Shown one piece after another: positions 9,183 to 18,048 of a stretch of 64,000 bases of DNA. Position 1 is the stretch's first letter; each line of letters starts with the position of its first letter. The DNA lies in NCBI RefSeq assembly GCF_000744605.1, contig NZ_JQMG01000001.1, positions 2,232,001 through 2,296,000 on the forward strand, in the 5' to 3' direction. A program made the translations under genes and the position numbers. The DNA is from Methylotenera sp. L2L1. Lineage in GTDB: Bacteria > Pseudomonadota > Gammaproteobacteria > Burkholderiales > Methylophilaceae. Below the pieces are notes generated by a model. It was given only the letters and a program-made list of their open reading frames with translations, was not told where the DNA came from and made no database searches.

Positions 9183-11072
9183 CTAGTGTAATGTTATATG
9201 TTGCTGCGAAAGACTAGGAGCATGACCATCAGTCACATTAACAATTTGCGGGCTATACTCCTCTACCCAGCCAGACAACTCTAATTTCATTTGAGCCTCA
9301 TGTGTTCCGTGCAAACCTTCAATCCATAACAAAAGACTGTTTACCCAGCTAACATCTGCCGTTCTGGCCTGCGCAATACGCAATTTCTCATGAGGTGTTG
9401 GCATCGTATGTTCATCATCAGCCAGCAACTCTTCATAAAGCTTTTCTCCAGGGCGCAATCCAACATACTCAATTTTAATTTCGTCTGTATTAAAACCAGA
9501 CAACCTGACCATGTCCGCTGCTAAATCGGCAATCTTAACTGGCTCACCCATATCCAGCACAAAAATTTCGCCACCTTTTCCCATCAATCCAGCCTGCATT
9601 ACCAACTGCGCCGCTTCTGGAATCGACATAAAATAGCGCGTTATTTCAGGGTGCGTGATCGTAATCGGGCCACCTTTAGCAATTTGCTCGCGGAATTTTG
9701 GGATGACACTGCCACTACTGCCCAATACATTACCAAAACGCACAATCACAAAACGTGTTCCACTATCACTCTGCAAGCCTTGGCACACCATTTCTGCCAA
9801 ACGCTTACTAGCACCCATGACATTGGTTGGATTCACCGCTTTATCTGTAGAAATTAATACGAACTTACTAACGCCATTACCCTTACAAGCCTGCGCTAAC
9901 GTATGAGTACCAATCACATTGTTAGACAGCGCTTCCCATACATTCCCATTTTCCATCATTGGCACATGCTTGTAGGCAGCAGCATGAAACACCACAGATG
10001 GCTGATACTGCGCCAAGATATGATTAATCCGCACTTTGTTTTTTACGTCACAAGTAAAATAGACTAATTTAGTGTCTAACTTCAGCGCTGTTAACTCTTG
10101 CTCTAATTGATACAGAGAAAACTCAGAAATATCCAAGCAAATCAAAGTGTCAGGATGATACTTAACAATCTGCCTACACAACTCAGAACCAATAGAGCCA
10201 CCTGCCCCACTGACAAGCACAGTTTGATGATCAATCAGCATCTGCAAGCCTGAGCTATCAAGCTTCACAGCATCGCGCCCTAGCAAATCTTCAACATCTA
10301 CCTTACGGATTTGAGAAACGCTCACCTTACCGCTCATCAAATCGTCAATCGCTGGCACGGTCATTACTTGTAATTCAAGCGCATTTGCTAGTTCAATCGC
10401 TTGTCGACGTTTCTGATGATTCGCAGATGGCATCGCAACAATGACATAATCAACGCTTAGATGCCCACTTACCGAGGCCAACTGCTCTATTGTGCCTATA
10501 ACTTTTACACCAAAAATTTCACGCCCTTGCATTGTTAAGTCATCATCTAACAACGCCACCACTCTCCATTGCGTACTGCGCGCTAGGACTTTAACCAGTG
10601 CAATTGCCGCATCACCTGCCCCAAGCACGATCACAGGCTCACCTTGCCTTAAAGTCATGCCGTAAAGCACATGCTCTTTCCAAGCACGGTATGCAAAACG
10701 ACTCCCGCCCATTAATAATATCAACAGCAAAGGATCAAGCACCAACACTGAGCGTGGAACTGCTACATTTGTTTTTACCATAAAAAACAACGCACTTAAC
10801 AACACCGCAGAAAAACCAACAGCTAAAAAGATACGTTTAAGGTCCGAAACACTGGCAAAGCGCCAAACGCCTCGATACAGTCCAAAAAATACAAATACGC
10901 CAACTTGCAACAAAACCACCCACCCTAAAGTGGCTAGCATTTCTGCTTCATAATTAGGAGGAATTGCGAAATTGAAACGTAATAAGTAAGCAACTACCCA
11001 TGCTACAGACGCAGCAACAATGTCGTGAGATAAAGCCAAAAAAGTGCGTGGATTTGTAATTGTTGTTTTCAT
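9183..11072 (-). CDS. membrane-bound UDP-GlcNAc 4,6-dehydratase (WbpM/CapD family)
   Basis: 629 residues. The first 125 hold about four transmembrane helices. A first nucleotide-binding domain (VLGAGDAA at 149-156) follows. The catalytic SDR domain starts with GAGGSIGS at 289-296 and has Ser408 in ISTDKA and an MxxxK site (Met419, Lys423), the Ser-Met-Lys arrangement of long WbpM-type enzymes. It should convert UDP-GlcNAc to UDP-4-keto-6-deoxy-GlcNAc. Last gene of the polysaccharide operon, behind the initiating transferase and a WbpV/WreQ-like reductase, which suggests UDP-D-QuiNAc or D-FucNAc as the first sugar (inference). Confidence 0.88.
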   Translation of the reverse strand: MKTTITNPRTFLALSHDIVAASVAWVVAYLLRFNFAIPPNYEAEMLATLGWVVLLQVGVFVFFGLYRGVWRFASVSDLKRIFLAVGFSAVLLSALFFMVKTNVAVPRSVLVLDPLLLILLMGGSRFAYRAWKEHVLYGMTLRQGEPVIVLGAGDAAIALVKVLARSTQWRVVALLDDDLTMQGREIFGVKVIGTIEQLASVSGHLSVDYVIVAMPSANHQKRRQAIELANALELQVMTVPAIDDLMSGKVSVSQIRKVDVEDLLGRDAVKLDSSGLQMLIDHQTVLVSGAGGSIGSELCRQIVKYHPDTLICLDISEFSLYQLEQELTALKLDTKLVYFTCDVKNKVRINHILAQYQPSVVFHAAAYKHVPMMENGNVWEALSNNVIGTHTLAQACKGNGVSKFVLISTDKAVNPTNVMGASKRLAEMVCQGLQSDSGTRFVIVRFGNVLGSSGSVIPKFREQIAKGGPITITHPEITRYFMSIPEAAQLVMQAGLMGKGGEIFVLDMGEPVKIADLAADMVRLSGFNTDEIKIEYVGLRPGEKLYEELLADDEHTMPTPHEKLRIAQARTADVSWVNSLLLWIEGLHGTHEAQMKLELSGWVEEYSPQIVNVTDGHAPSLSQQHITLH

Positions 11073-11115
11073 CTAATAATTTATTCATTATGGATTACGT
11101 TAATTTACAGCTATT

Positions 11116-11676
11116 CTAATGCTGAATACCATCTCTTCTCAAAACTTTAAAAAAAGTTAAAACAATTATTTTCACATCAAACCAAAAAGACTGTTGCTGC
11201 ATGTAGGCTACATCCAACTTAACTTTATCCGGAATAGGCAGTTCATCACGCCCATTAATCTGTGCCCAGCCAGTTAAACCTGGCAAAAGCTTTTCAACAC
11301 CATGTTGTGTGCGTAAGTTAATTAAATCATCTTGATTAAACAATGCAGGACGAGGTCCTACAAAACTCATATCACCATTAATGATACTTAACAGTTGCGG
11401 CAGTTCATCAAGGCTAGTCTTTCTTAAAAAAGAACCAATAGGTGTCAAAAAGTGATCAGGATTGGCTAGTAAATGTGTCGCAACTGCCGGCGTATCAACA
11501 CGCATAGAACGAAACTTAGGCATTTTAAAAATGACATTATTCTGCCCCACTCTCTCAGACCAATATAAAGCAGGACCTTTGGAAGTGCCCCGTACCATCA
11601 ACCAAACAAATAAAAATGGTATCGCAAAAAATAATGCCGCACATAAAGCCAAACATAAATCAAATAAACGTTTCAT
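11116..11676 (-). CDS. initiating undecaprenyl-phosphate sugar-1-phosphate transferase
   Basis: 186 residues, the size of the minimal monotopic phosphoglycosyltransferases (PglC/WreU type). One N-terminal hydrophobic segment (about 8-28) is followed by the conserved core: ERVGQNN, FKMPKFRSM, TSLDELPQLLSIINGDMSFVGPRP and PGLTGWAQINGRDEL. The Asp-Glu pair in SLDELPQ is the catalytic dyad of the family. It should load a UDP-sugar onto undecaprenyl phosphate at the inner membrane and so start the repeat unit. The dehydratase behind it and the reductase before it suggest D-QuiNAc-1-P or D-FucNAc-1-P as its substrate (inference). Confidence 0.88.
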   Translation of the reverse strand: MKRLFDLCLALCAALFFAIPFLFVWLMVRGTSKGPALYWSERVGQNNVIFKMPKFRSMRVDTPAVATHLLANPDHFLTPIGSFLRKTSLDELPQLLSIINGDMSFVGPRPALFNQDDLINLRTQHGVEKLLPGLTGWAQINGRDELPIPDKVKLDVAYMQQQSFWFDVKIIVLTFFKVLRRDGIQH

Positions 11677-11816
11677 TATTCATCAGTCATATCATTACAA
11701 CACTATAAAGCAGATAGTTAAGACAAATATATAAGTATGTATTATAAACACCTCACATACCCATACGTTCGAATTACCAACCATTAAGGTTAAGCAATTC
11801 AACTACTAAAAGTTAG

Positions 11817-12770
11817 TTAATTTTGCACACCAGCGACGACGTCTTTAAGGCCCTCTGCAACAGTGAACTGTGGCTCCCAATCAAGCAATTGACGAGTTTT
11901 AGTAATATCCACCTGTAAATTACCGCACAATCGTTGCGCCAAGTCTCTTTTACCAAGCACTTTTGCAACAAACTCAAGAAAATTTTGCGGTATTGGTAGT
12001 AGTCTAGACTTTACACCTAAAGATTGTGCACACGCCTTTAATAGCTCAGTAGTAGAAAGATCATGCCCATCAGAAACCAAAAAAACTTGATTTACAGCAA
12101 CTGGGTGATCAATACACTTCAAAATTAAACTAATCAGATTGCCAATATACACAAAGCTACGCTTGTTATTAATCGCCCCCAAAGGCAATGGAATACCGCT
12201 TTTTACAGCTTTGATCATACTAGCAAAGTTTGCTTTCACCCCACCACCATAAATCAATGGCGGTCTAATAACCACTACCTCCAGCCCAGTTTCTCCAGCC
12301 AGCTTTAGGAGCCCTTGCTCTGCCTCGCACTTTGAAATGCCATAAGCGTCTTGCGGACAAGCTATGTCTGAGGCTGTAAAAGGATTATCTATTTGCGTAA
12401 GTTCACCATTAACCTTAATTGAGCTCACAAAAATAAAACGTTTTACGCCTGATTTAAATGCCTGTCGTGCCAAATTTAGGGTGGCGTCAACATTAACTTT
12501 ACGAAACTCTTCGAGTGAATTGGATTCATAATCATTCATAACATGCACACGAGCAGCAAGATGCACCACAGCATCCACATCTAAAAGCGCAACACTCCAG
12601 TCAGTGTCTGCATCTATTGACGGGGTAGTAACAATATCGAAACCATCGCAAAAGGCTGCATCATGACGTATTGCTGCTCGCACTGAGTAGTTATGCTTCA
12701 ATAGCTCTTTACATAACACTCTTCCGACAAAACCACTTGCGCCTGTTACAAGGATATGCGAACTCATCAA
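11817..12770 (-). CDS. NAD-dependent sugar epimerase/reductase (WbpV/WreQ-like)
   Basis: 317 residues of the extended SDR family. The cofactor motif TGASGFVG lies near the N-terminus, HLAARVHVM in the middle, and the catalytic Ser in FVSSIKVNG with YGISK as the YxxxK site. Proteins with this pattern beside a WbpM-like dehydratase and a small initiating transferase include the 4-reductases that make UDP-D-QuiNAc (WreQ, WbpV). That precise reaction is inferred from context; UDP-GlcNAc 4-epimerase is the alternative. The start overlaps the stop of the 2-epimerase gene by four bases (12767-12770). Confidence 0.75.
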   Translation of the reverse strand: MMSSHILVTGASGFVGRVLCKELLKHNYSVRAAIRHDAAFCDGFDIVTTPSIDADTDWSVALLDVDAVVHLAARVHVMNDYESNSLEEFRKVNVDATLNLARQAFKSGVKRFIFVSSIKVNGELTQIDNPFTASDIACPQDAYGISKCEAEQGLLKLAGETGLEVVVIRPPLIYGGGVKANFASMIKAVKSGIPLPLGAINNKRSFVYIGNLISLILKCIDHPVAVNQVFLVSDGHDLSTTELLKACAQSLGVKSRLLPIPQNFLEFVAKVLGKRDLAQRLCGNLQVDITKTRQLLDWEPQFTVAEGLKDVVAGVQN

Positions 12771-13897
12771 ACAGCTTTAGACCACACAGTGCGGTTTACA
12801 TAGTCCACATAACTCATCACTACACGAAGTAACTGTTTGGAGACAGGACCTGCCTCATAGTCTTGCACAGGCAACATCACACGCTTTGATTTATCATGCT
12901 GAGCAACAATCACACGTATCGCATCCAACACTCTGTCTTTTTTAAGACCACTCATGATAAGCGTTCCAACATCCATCCCCTCTGGACGTTCGTGGGCATT
13001 GCGAATTGTGATAGCAGGTAAATTAAGTAATGATCCTTCTTCTGAAATGGTCCCACTGTCTGAAACAACACACAATGCTTCCATTTGTAATTTAATATAA
13101 TCACAGAAACCAAAAGGCTTAAGAAATTGAACATGGCTATTAAGATTACCCAACTCCATTGTATCTAATCGCTTTTTTGTTCGAGGATGTGTAGAAACAA
13201 TCACAGGATAATTATATGTCTCTGCTAAAGCATTTAGTGTTTCCACCATATTTTTCATGTTTTCTGGGCTGTCGATGTTTTCTTCACGATGAGCACTAAC
13301 AATAAAAAACTTATTTGCCTCTAAATTCATGCGTTCTAATACATCTGATTTCTCAATCTTTGGCATGTAATAGTCCAACACCTCACGCATATGAGAACCA
13401 GTTTTAATAATAGTTTCTGGGCGAACGCCTTCAGCTATTAAATACCGTCTTGCATGCTCTGTAAGCACTAAATTAATATCGCTTAAATGATCTAACACTT
13501 TGCGGTTAAGCTCTTCCGGCACTCGCTCATCAAAACAGCGGTTTCCTGCTTCCATATGAAATACAGGAATTTTGCGCCTTTTCGCCGCAATAACAGCCAA
13601 ACAAGAGTTTGTGTCGCCATAAAGCATCACCGCGTCTGGCATCTCCTTTTCCATTACTTCATCAGACTTCTCTATTACTCTTGCAATTGTTTGAGCTGCA
13701 TTCTCACCAACTGCTTCTAAAAAATAGTCTGGCTTACGGATACCTAGATCATCAAAAAATAATTGATTTAACTCATAATCATAGTTCTGCCCTGTGTGTA
13801 CCAACAAATGCTTAGTATGTTGATCAAACTCAGCTATCACACGACTCATTTTAATTAGTTCTGGCCTTGTTCCCACAATGGTCATCACTTTAAGCAT
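12767..13897 (-). CDS. wbjD: UDP-N-acetyl-hexosamine 2-epimerase (WbjD/FnlC type)
   Basis: 376 residues of the non-hydrolysing UDP-GlcNAc 2-epimerase fold. Recognisable parts are VGTRPELIKM at the N-terminus, HTGQNYDYEL, HMEAGNRCFDERVPEE, VSAHREEN and SDSGTISEEGSLL. The variant sequence AGNRCFDERVPEE and the company of wbjB favour WbjD/CapG/FnlC, which epimerises C2 of the UDP-2-acetamido-2,6-dideoxy-L-hexose in the last step of UDP-L-FucNAc or UDP-L-QuiNAc synthesis, rather than WecB. It overlaps the upstream dehydratase gene by eight bases. Confidence 0.85.
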   Translation of the reverse strand: MLKVMTIVGTRPELIKMSRVIAEFDQHTKHLLVHTGQNYDYELNQLFFDDLGIRKPDYFLEAVGENAAQTIARVIEKSDEVMEKEMPDAVMLYGDTNSCLAVIAAKRRKIPVFHMEAGNRCFDERVPEELNRKVLDHLSDINLVLTEHARRYLIAEGVRPETIIKTGSHMREVLDYYMPKIEKSDVLERMNLEANKFFIVSAHREENIDSPENMKNMVETLNALAETYNYPVIVSTHPRTKKRLDTMELGNLNSHVQFLKPFGFCDYIKLQMEALCVVSDSGTISEEGSLLNLPAITIRNAHERPEGMDVGTLIMSGLKKDRVLDAIRVIVAQHDKSKRVMLPVQDYEAGPVSKQLLRVVMSYVDYVNRTVWSKAV

Positions 13898-14900
13898 TTA
13901 GTTCTTCCTTAATAAAATCTAGTTTCAATAATAGTGTTTTTACTTGATCCACATTCAGGCGCTCAGTATTGTGTGAAGTGTAATCATCTTGATGTGAAAT
14001 CTTTTCTTCACCTTCACTAAAAAATTGTGCGTAATTAAGATCTCGATTATCAGCTGGAATTCGGTAGTATGCGCCCATATCTTCAGCCTTAGCCATCTCT
14101 TCACGTGAGATTAACGACTCATAAAGCTTTTCACCGTGACGAGTTCCAATTTCATGAATCGGGTTATTTTTATTTAGCAACTCTTTTAATGCCTGAGCTA
14201 AATCCGCAACAGTGGAGGCAGGTGCTTTTTGAACAAAAATATCACCCTGCTGACCATGTTCAAATGCATAGAGGACTAAGTCCACGGAGTCTTCAAGTGA
14301 CATCAAAAAACGAGTCATATTCGGGTCTGTAACAGTTAAGGGCTTCCCCTCATTAAGTTGTGAAACAAAGAGTGGAATAACAGAGCCTCTTGAGGCCATA
14401 ACATTGCCATATCTTGTTGCACACAGCACGGTCTCACCTTCGTTCTGCATGCGAGCTTTGGCGACCATGAACTTTTCCATCATTGCCTTAGATATTCCCA
14501 TTGCATTAATTGGATAAACAGCTTTATCTGTGCTTAACATTACAACTCTTGACACGCCTCGTGCAACTGAGGCTTCCATCACATTCTCAGAACCCAAAAT
14601 ATTAGTGCGCACAGCTTCCAATGGATAGAACTCACAAGATGGAACCTGCTTCAGTGCCGCAGCATGGAATACATAATCAACACCCTTCATCGCGTGATAA
14701 ACACTGTCGTAATCACGGACATCACCTATATAAAACTTAAGTTTAGGGTCATTTAATGCAATTCGCATTTCCTCTTGCTTCTTCTCATCTCTACTAAAAA
14801 TGCGAATTTCACGCACATCCGTAGATAAAAATCGTTTGAGCACAGTATTGCCAAATGATCCTGTGCCACCAGTAATCATTAATACTTTATTATTAAACAT
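13890..14900 (-). CDS. wbjB: UDP-GlcNAc 4,6-dehydratase/5-epimerase (WbjB/CapE/FnlA type)
   Basis: 336 residues, cytosolic SDR without membrane helices. TGGTGSFGN near residue 10 binds NADP. STDKAVYPINAMGISK carries the catalytic Ser with Met at the usual Tyr position and Lys four residues later, as in CapE. The enzyme removes water across C4-C6 of UDP-GlcNAc and inverts C5, committing it to the L-series. Its presence with the RmlD-like reductase and 2-epimerase completes a three-step pathway to an L-deoxyaminosugar nucleotide. Confidence 0.9.
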   Translation of the reverse strand: MFNNKVLMITGGTGSFGNTVLKRFLSTDVREIRIFSRDEKKQEEMRIALNDPKLKFYIGDVRDYDSVYHAMKGVDYVFHAAALKQVPSCEFYPLEAVRTNILGSENVMEASVARGVSRVVMLSTDKAVYPINAMGISKAMMEKFMVAKARMQNEGETVLCATRYGNVMASRGSVIPLFVSQLNEGKPLTVTDPNMTRFLMSLEDSVDLVLYAFEHGQQGDIFVQKAPASTVADLAQALKELLNKNNPIHEIGTRHGEKLYESLISREEMAKAEDMGAYYRIPADNRDLNYAQFFSEGEEKISHQDDYTSHNTERLNVDQVKTLLLKLDFIKEELNA

Positions 14901-14927
14901 ATAATATTGAGTCCAACTGTTTTAAAT

Positions 14928-15782
14928 TTATTTGTATTGATACATTGTTTCAATCAAACTTTGCCAAGTAGGCGGATTGTACCCTGTTACTTGATTAAAC
15001 ATGCTTGCGTCTAAAGAACGATTAATAATTAAACTGTCATCAGCTTCAATATTAATTTCTTTTTTATATACCTTAGCAATCATTTTAAGTAAATCATATT
15101 TATTAATAGGCTGTGCGGCGACATGATATAAACCTGTTAATTGCGTATTTTTTAGCACAACATCTCTAATTACTTGAGCAAACACGACTGTAGGTAAGCC
15201 TGAAAAGATTGCTTTATTGAAACCTTTACAAGATGATTTTTGAGATAAAAACCAATTTAACAATCCATAATTTGACTGTAATTCATGTCCAATTGTTGAG
15301 GTTCTTAATGTCAAGGCACCACCGTAAGTCACCTCACCAAGCGCTTTACTTCTGCCATATACGTCATCAGCATCAGCAAAAGCTGATTCTGAATAAAAAC
15401 CATCCTTACCTGAAAATACACAATCTGTACTAATGTGAATAAATCTTGATCCAGCTAAATCACATATTTGTGCTAACTGGTGTGGTAACAAGGCATTCAA
15501 TGCTATGGCATTGAATGGGCTATTTCCCTCTTTTTTATGTTTTGTTGCCCCTATACAATTAATTACCACATCAGGTCTTATTTCACTGATGGTCTGAATA
15601 ATTGAAGACAAATTATCTACATCTAAATTGCTGATAAGTTTGTCTGCGCTAATCTTAGGTAAAAAAGGCCTTATGCCATCTGAGCGAATTGAGCCGTAAA
15701 CTTGCCAATCAGAACGTTCTGACATCACATGTAAAGTAGTGCTACCTATTAATCCACTTGATCCCAACACTAAAACTTTCAA
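14928..15782 (-). CDS. RmlD-like 4-keto sugar reductase of the L-FucNAc/L-QuiNAc pathway
   Basis: 284 residues, an SDR of the dTDP-4-dehydrorhamnose reductase type. LGSSGLIGS at the N-terminus is the cofactor loop; HISTDCVFSGKDG and VYGRSK give the catalytic Ser and YxxxK. Lacking the rest of a dTDP-rhamnose pathway and lying between wbjB and a WbuB-like transferase, it should be the second enzyme acting on the WbjB product. RmlD-like enzymes in this slot include FnlB and the WbvR type leading to UDP-L-QuiNAc; the sequence alone does not let me choose. It is shorter than WbjC/CapF, which carries a C-terminal cupin domain. Confidence 0.75.
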   Translation of the reverse strand: MKVLVLGSSGLIGSTTLHVMSERSDWQVYGSIRSDGIRPFLPKISADKLISNLDVDNLSSIIQTISEIRPDVVINCIGATKHKKEGNSPFNAIALNALLPHQLAQICDLAGSRFIHISTDCVFSGKDGFYSESAFADADDVYGRSKALGEVTYGGALTLRTSTIGHELQSNYGLLNWFLSQKSSCKGFNKAIFSGLPTVVFAQVIRDVVLKNTQLTGLYHVAAQPINKYDLLKMIAKVYKKEINIEADDSLIINRSLDASMFNQVTGYNPPTWQSLIETMYQYK

Positions 15783-15791
15783 TTTCCACCC

Positions 15792-17009
15792 TTAACTTAA
15801 AATCAACTTTTCAAAATGTTTAATTAGTACAGTCGTTAACATTTCCTCATCAAAGTGCTGCTTAAAATAGGCTCGGCCATTAGTACCCATTTGTTCACGC
15901 TCAAGTTCTGACATTTGATAAAGGCTTACAATTGCATTAGCCAACCCTTCACCATCCTCAGCTCGTACGGCAACTCCAGCCTTTGCTTCATCTACCAACC
16001 GCGCCCCCTCACCGTTCAAACAAGCGATAACAGGCTTACCTACAGCCAAGTAAGCCTGTATTTTATTAGGTACAGTTAATTCAAAAATTGGCTGGTCTGT
16101 TAAAGTAACCAGTAAGGCGGAAGCCTGCCTCATTAATATAGGCATGGTTTCAACTGGAAACCTACCTTCCAGATACAAATTAGTTAATTTTTTTTCAACG
16201 ATTTGTTCTGCAACCCAATCTAATTTGCTACCACTCCCCAAAATTACTATTTTAATCTCAGCGTATGACTGTAGTTTTTCTGCTGCAGCGACAATAGTCT
16301 GCATGGCTTGCGCTGCGCCTACATTACCAGCAAATAAAACTGTAAATCCTGATTGAAGTGACTCAACATGTGGAGTATCAATAGCTTGTGGTGAGTAAAA
16401 CTCTTTTTGAACAGAGTTTGGATAATATGCGATGGGTATGTTGGGCGCCAGCTTTGATACAGGCTCAATAAAAGCTTTAGATTGAACTAACAATAAATCC
16501 GTATGCAGATAAGTGAACTGCACAAACCTCTCTAATAGTTTTAATAAAAAATGAGACTTTACATAGCCTGTAGCTTCCGCGCTCTGGGGCCATAAATCTT
16601 GCACCCACAGCACTACTGGCAGACCTTTTATCCACCCTAAAAATGAAGCTGGAATAGCCTGAAATATTGGTGACGGGGCATAAACAAATATCACATCATA
16701 GTTTTCTTTTCTTAATATCCAAGGAGCAAACAAAAGGCCAGAAACTATAAAAGATAAATAGTTAAGCACAAGCCTTATTGCGCTATTATCCCCTCTAGCC
16801 AACATTGGGATGCGCATAATTGGAATATCTTGCCAAAACTGTTTACTAATAGTCCATGCGTTATAGCCAGTAAAAAACCTACCTTCTGGGTAATTAGGTT
16901 TACCAGTCAACACCTCAACTTCATGCCCACGCGCCTTTAGCGCGCACGCAACTTCGTTAATTCTAAAATTTTCTGGCCAAAAATATTGGCTAACAATAAG
17001 AATACGCAA
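15792..17009 (-). CDS. wbuB: glycosyltransferase family 4, WbuB-like (L-FucNAc transferase)
   Basis: 405 residues with the GT4 (GT-B) fold. MRILIVSQYFWPENFRINE at the N-terminus and VLWVQDLWPQS in the middle are characteristic of the WbuB group, often found beside fnl/wbj genes and assigned to L-fucosamine transfer. The C-terminal nucleotide-sugar site is somewhat degenerate (LTVPNKIQAYLAVGKPVIA). Likely job: adds the L-deoxyaminosugar to the lipid-linked unit on the cytoplasmic face. Donor identity is inferred from neighbours. Confidence 0.8.
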   Translation of the reverse strand: MRILIVSQYFWPENFRINEVACALKARGHEVEVLTGKPNYPEGRFFTGYNAWTISKQFWQDIPIMRIPMLARGDNSAIRLVLNYLSFIVSGLLFAPWILRKENYDVIFVYAPSPIFQAIPASFLGWIKGLPVVLWVQDLWPQSAEATGYVKSHFLLKLLERFVQFTYLHTDLLLVQSKAFIEPVSKLAPNIPIAYYPNSVQKEFYSPQAIDTPHVESLQSGFTVLFAGNVGAAQAMQTIVAAAEKLQSYAEIKIVILGSGSKLDWVAEQIVEKKLTNLYLEGRFPVETMPILMRQASALLVTLTDQPIFELTVPNKIQAYLAVGKPVIACLNGEGARLVDEAKAGVAVRAEDGEGLANAIVSLYQMSELEREQMGTNGRAYFKQHFDEEMLTTVLIKHFEKLILS

Positions 17010-17010
17010 A

Positions 17011-18048
17011 CTAATCTTCTACTCTCTTTAAAAGATACTCTACAAGTCTGCTAGCATCTTGCAATGGCAAAGACGCTTCATCTAGCCCCATAAACCTCTT
17101 AACGGCTCTAGCGATAGAAACTGATGAGTCTGGATCAAATGACTGTTCTGGATCAAGCACATCACGTACATAATCCAACTCTGACGCAATTATAGGCAGC
17201 CCAGCCTGCCTAGCCTCAATCAAAGGCAAACCAAACGACTCAAATGTAGAAGGGTAAATTAAAGCATTTACCTGACTATAGAGTTTTTTAACCTCGCCAT
17301 GTGGCAAGCTACCCAAATTCTTCACACATAGCTTATGCGACTCGATCTTATGCTCTATCCAAAAGCATAATTCCGAAAAATGCATATTATTTAGCGTTAA
17401 TGTTAAAGTAGGAAATAACCCTTCAGTTGCCAACAAGCACCAAGCCTCAATTAACTGCAAATGATTTTTGTGTGGTTCACCAGACGCTACATATAAAAAA
17501 AAGAAATCTCTTTTTTCTGTGGTATCTGAACAATGCAATTTTCTTACATATCCATCAGGATTCTCAACAAATGGAAAAACAGAAACTTTAGCTTTTGTTC
17601 TAGCTTGCATCAAGCTTTGCATAGATGGCGTTTGTACCAAAAACTCATTCACATTTCTAGCTCTGAATGATAACCATAACCGCTCTACTTTAAGCCTTAT
17701 CTTTGTTTTAAATGAAAAACCATCTAGGTTTACACTATCAATCAAATATCTGTTCTGAACAAACACCACCACATAACCACGCAACTTGAATAAAGGTGGC
17801 AGATTACCAAAACACAACGCAACATCTCCTAATGCTACATTCTTCGCCAGCCATATTTCCGCAAACAATCTTTGGACGAGTGTAGGCTGAATGCGCTTAA
17901 CAATTTTATCGGTACTCAAAAGCATTCGACTATCCAAAGATAATATCGACATCAGTCCTGCTGGAAGTGCATGTATTATCGCAATTAATAAAGCTCGACC
18001 ACCACCTTGATGAACATTAGTAGCATGTATGAATATCCTCTTAGCCAT
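17011..18048 (-). CDS. glycosyltransferase family 4
   Basis: 345 residues. The C-terminal half has the retaining GT4 signature YPSTFESFGLPLIEARQAGLP (17 to 21 residues, with the two Glu of the EX7E motif) and a Rossmann-like donor domain beginning FFFLYVASGEPHKNH. The N-terminal half is divergent. Donor and acceptor cannot be read from sequence. Its start codon shares one base with the stop of the Wzy-like gene (TAATG), so translation is coupled. Confidence 0.8.
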   Translation of the reverse strand: MAKRIFIHATNVHQGGGRALLIAIIHALPAGLMSILSLDSRMLLSTDKIVKRIQPTLVQRLFAEIWLAKNVALGDVALCFGNLPPLFKLRGYVVVFVQNRYLIDSVNLDGFSFKTKIRLKVERLWLSFRARNVNEFLVQTPSMQSLMQARTKAKVSVFPFVENPDGYVRKLHCSDTTEKRDFFFLYVASGEPHKNHLQLIEAWCLLATEGLFPTLTLTLNNMHFSELCFWIEHKIESHKLCVKNLGSLPHGEVKKLYSQVNALIYPSTFESFGLPLIEARQAGLPIIASELDYVRDVLDPEQSFDPDSSVSIARAVKRFMGLDEASLPLQDASRLVEYLLKRVED

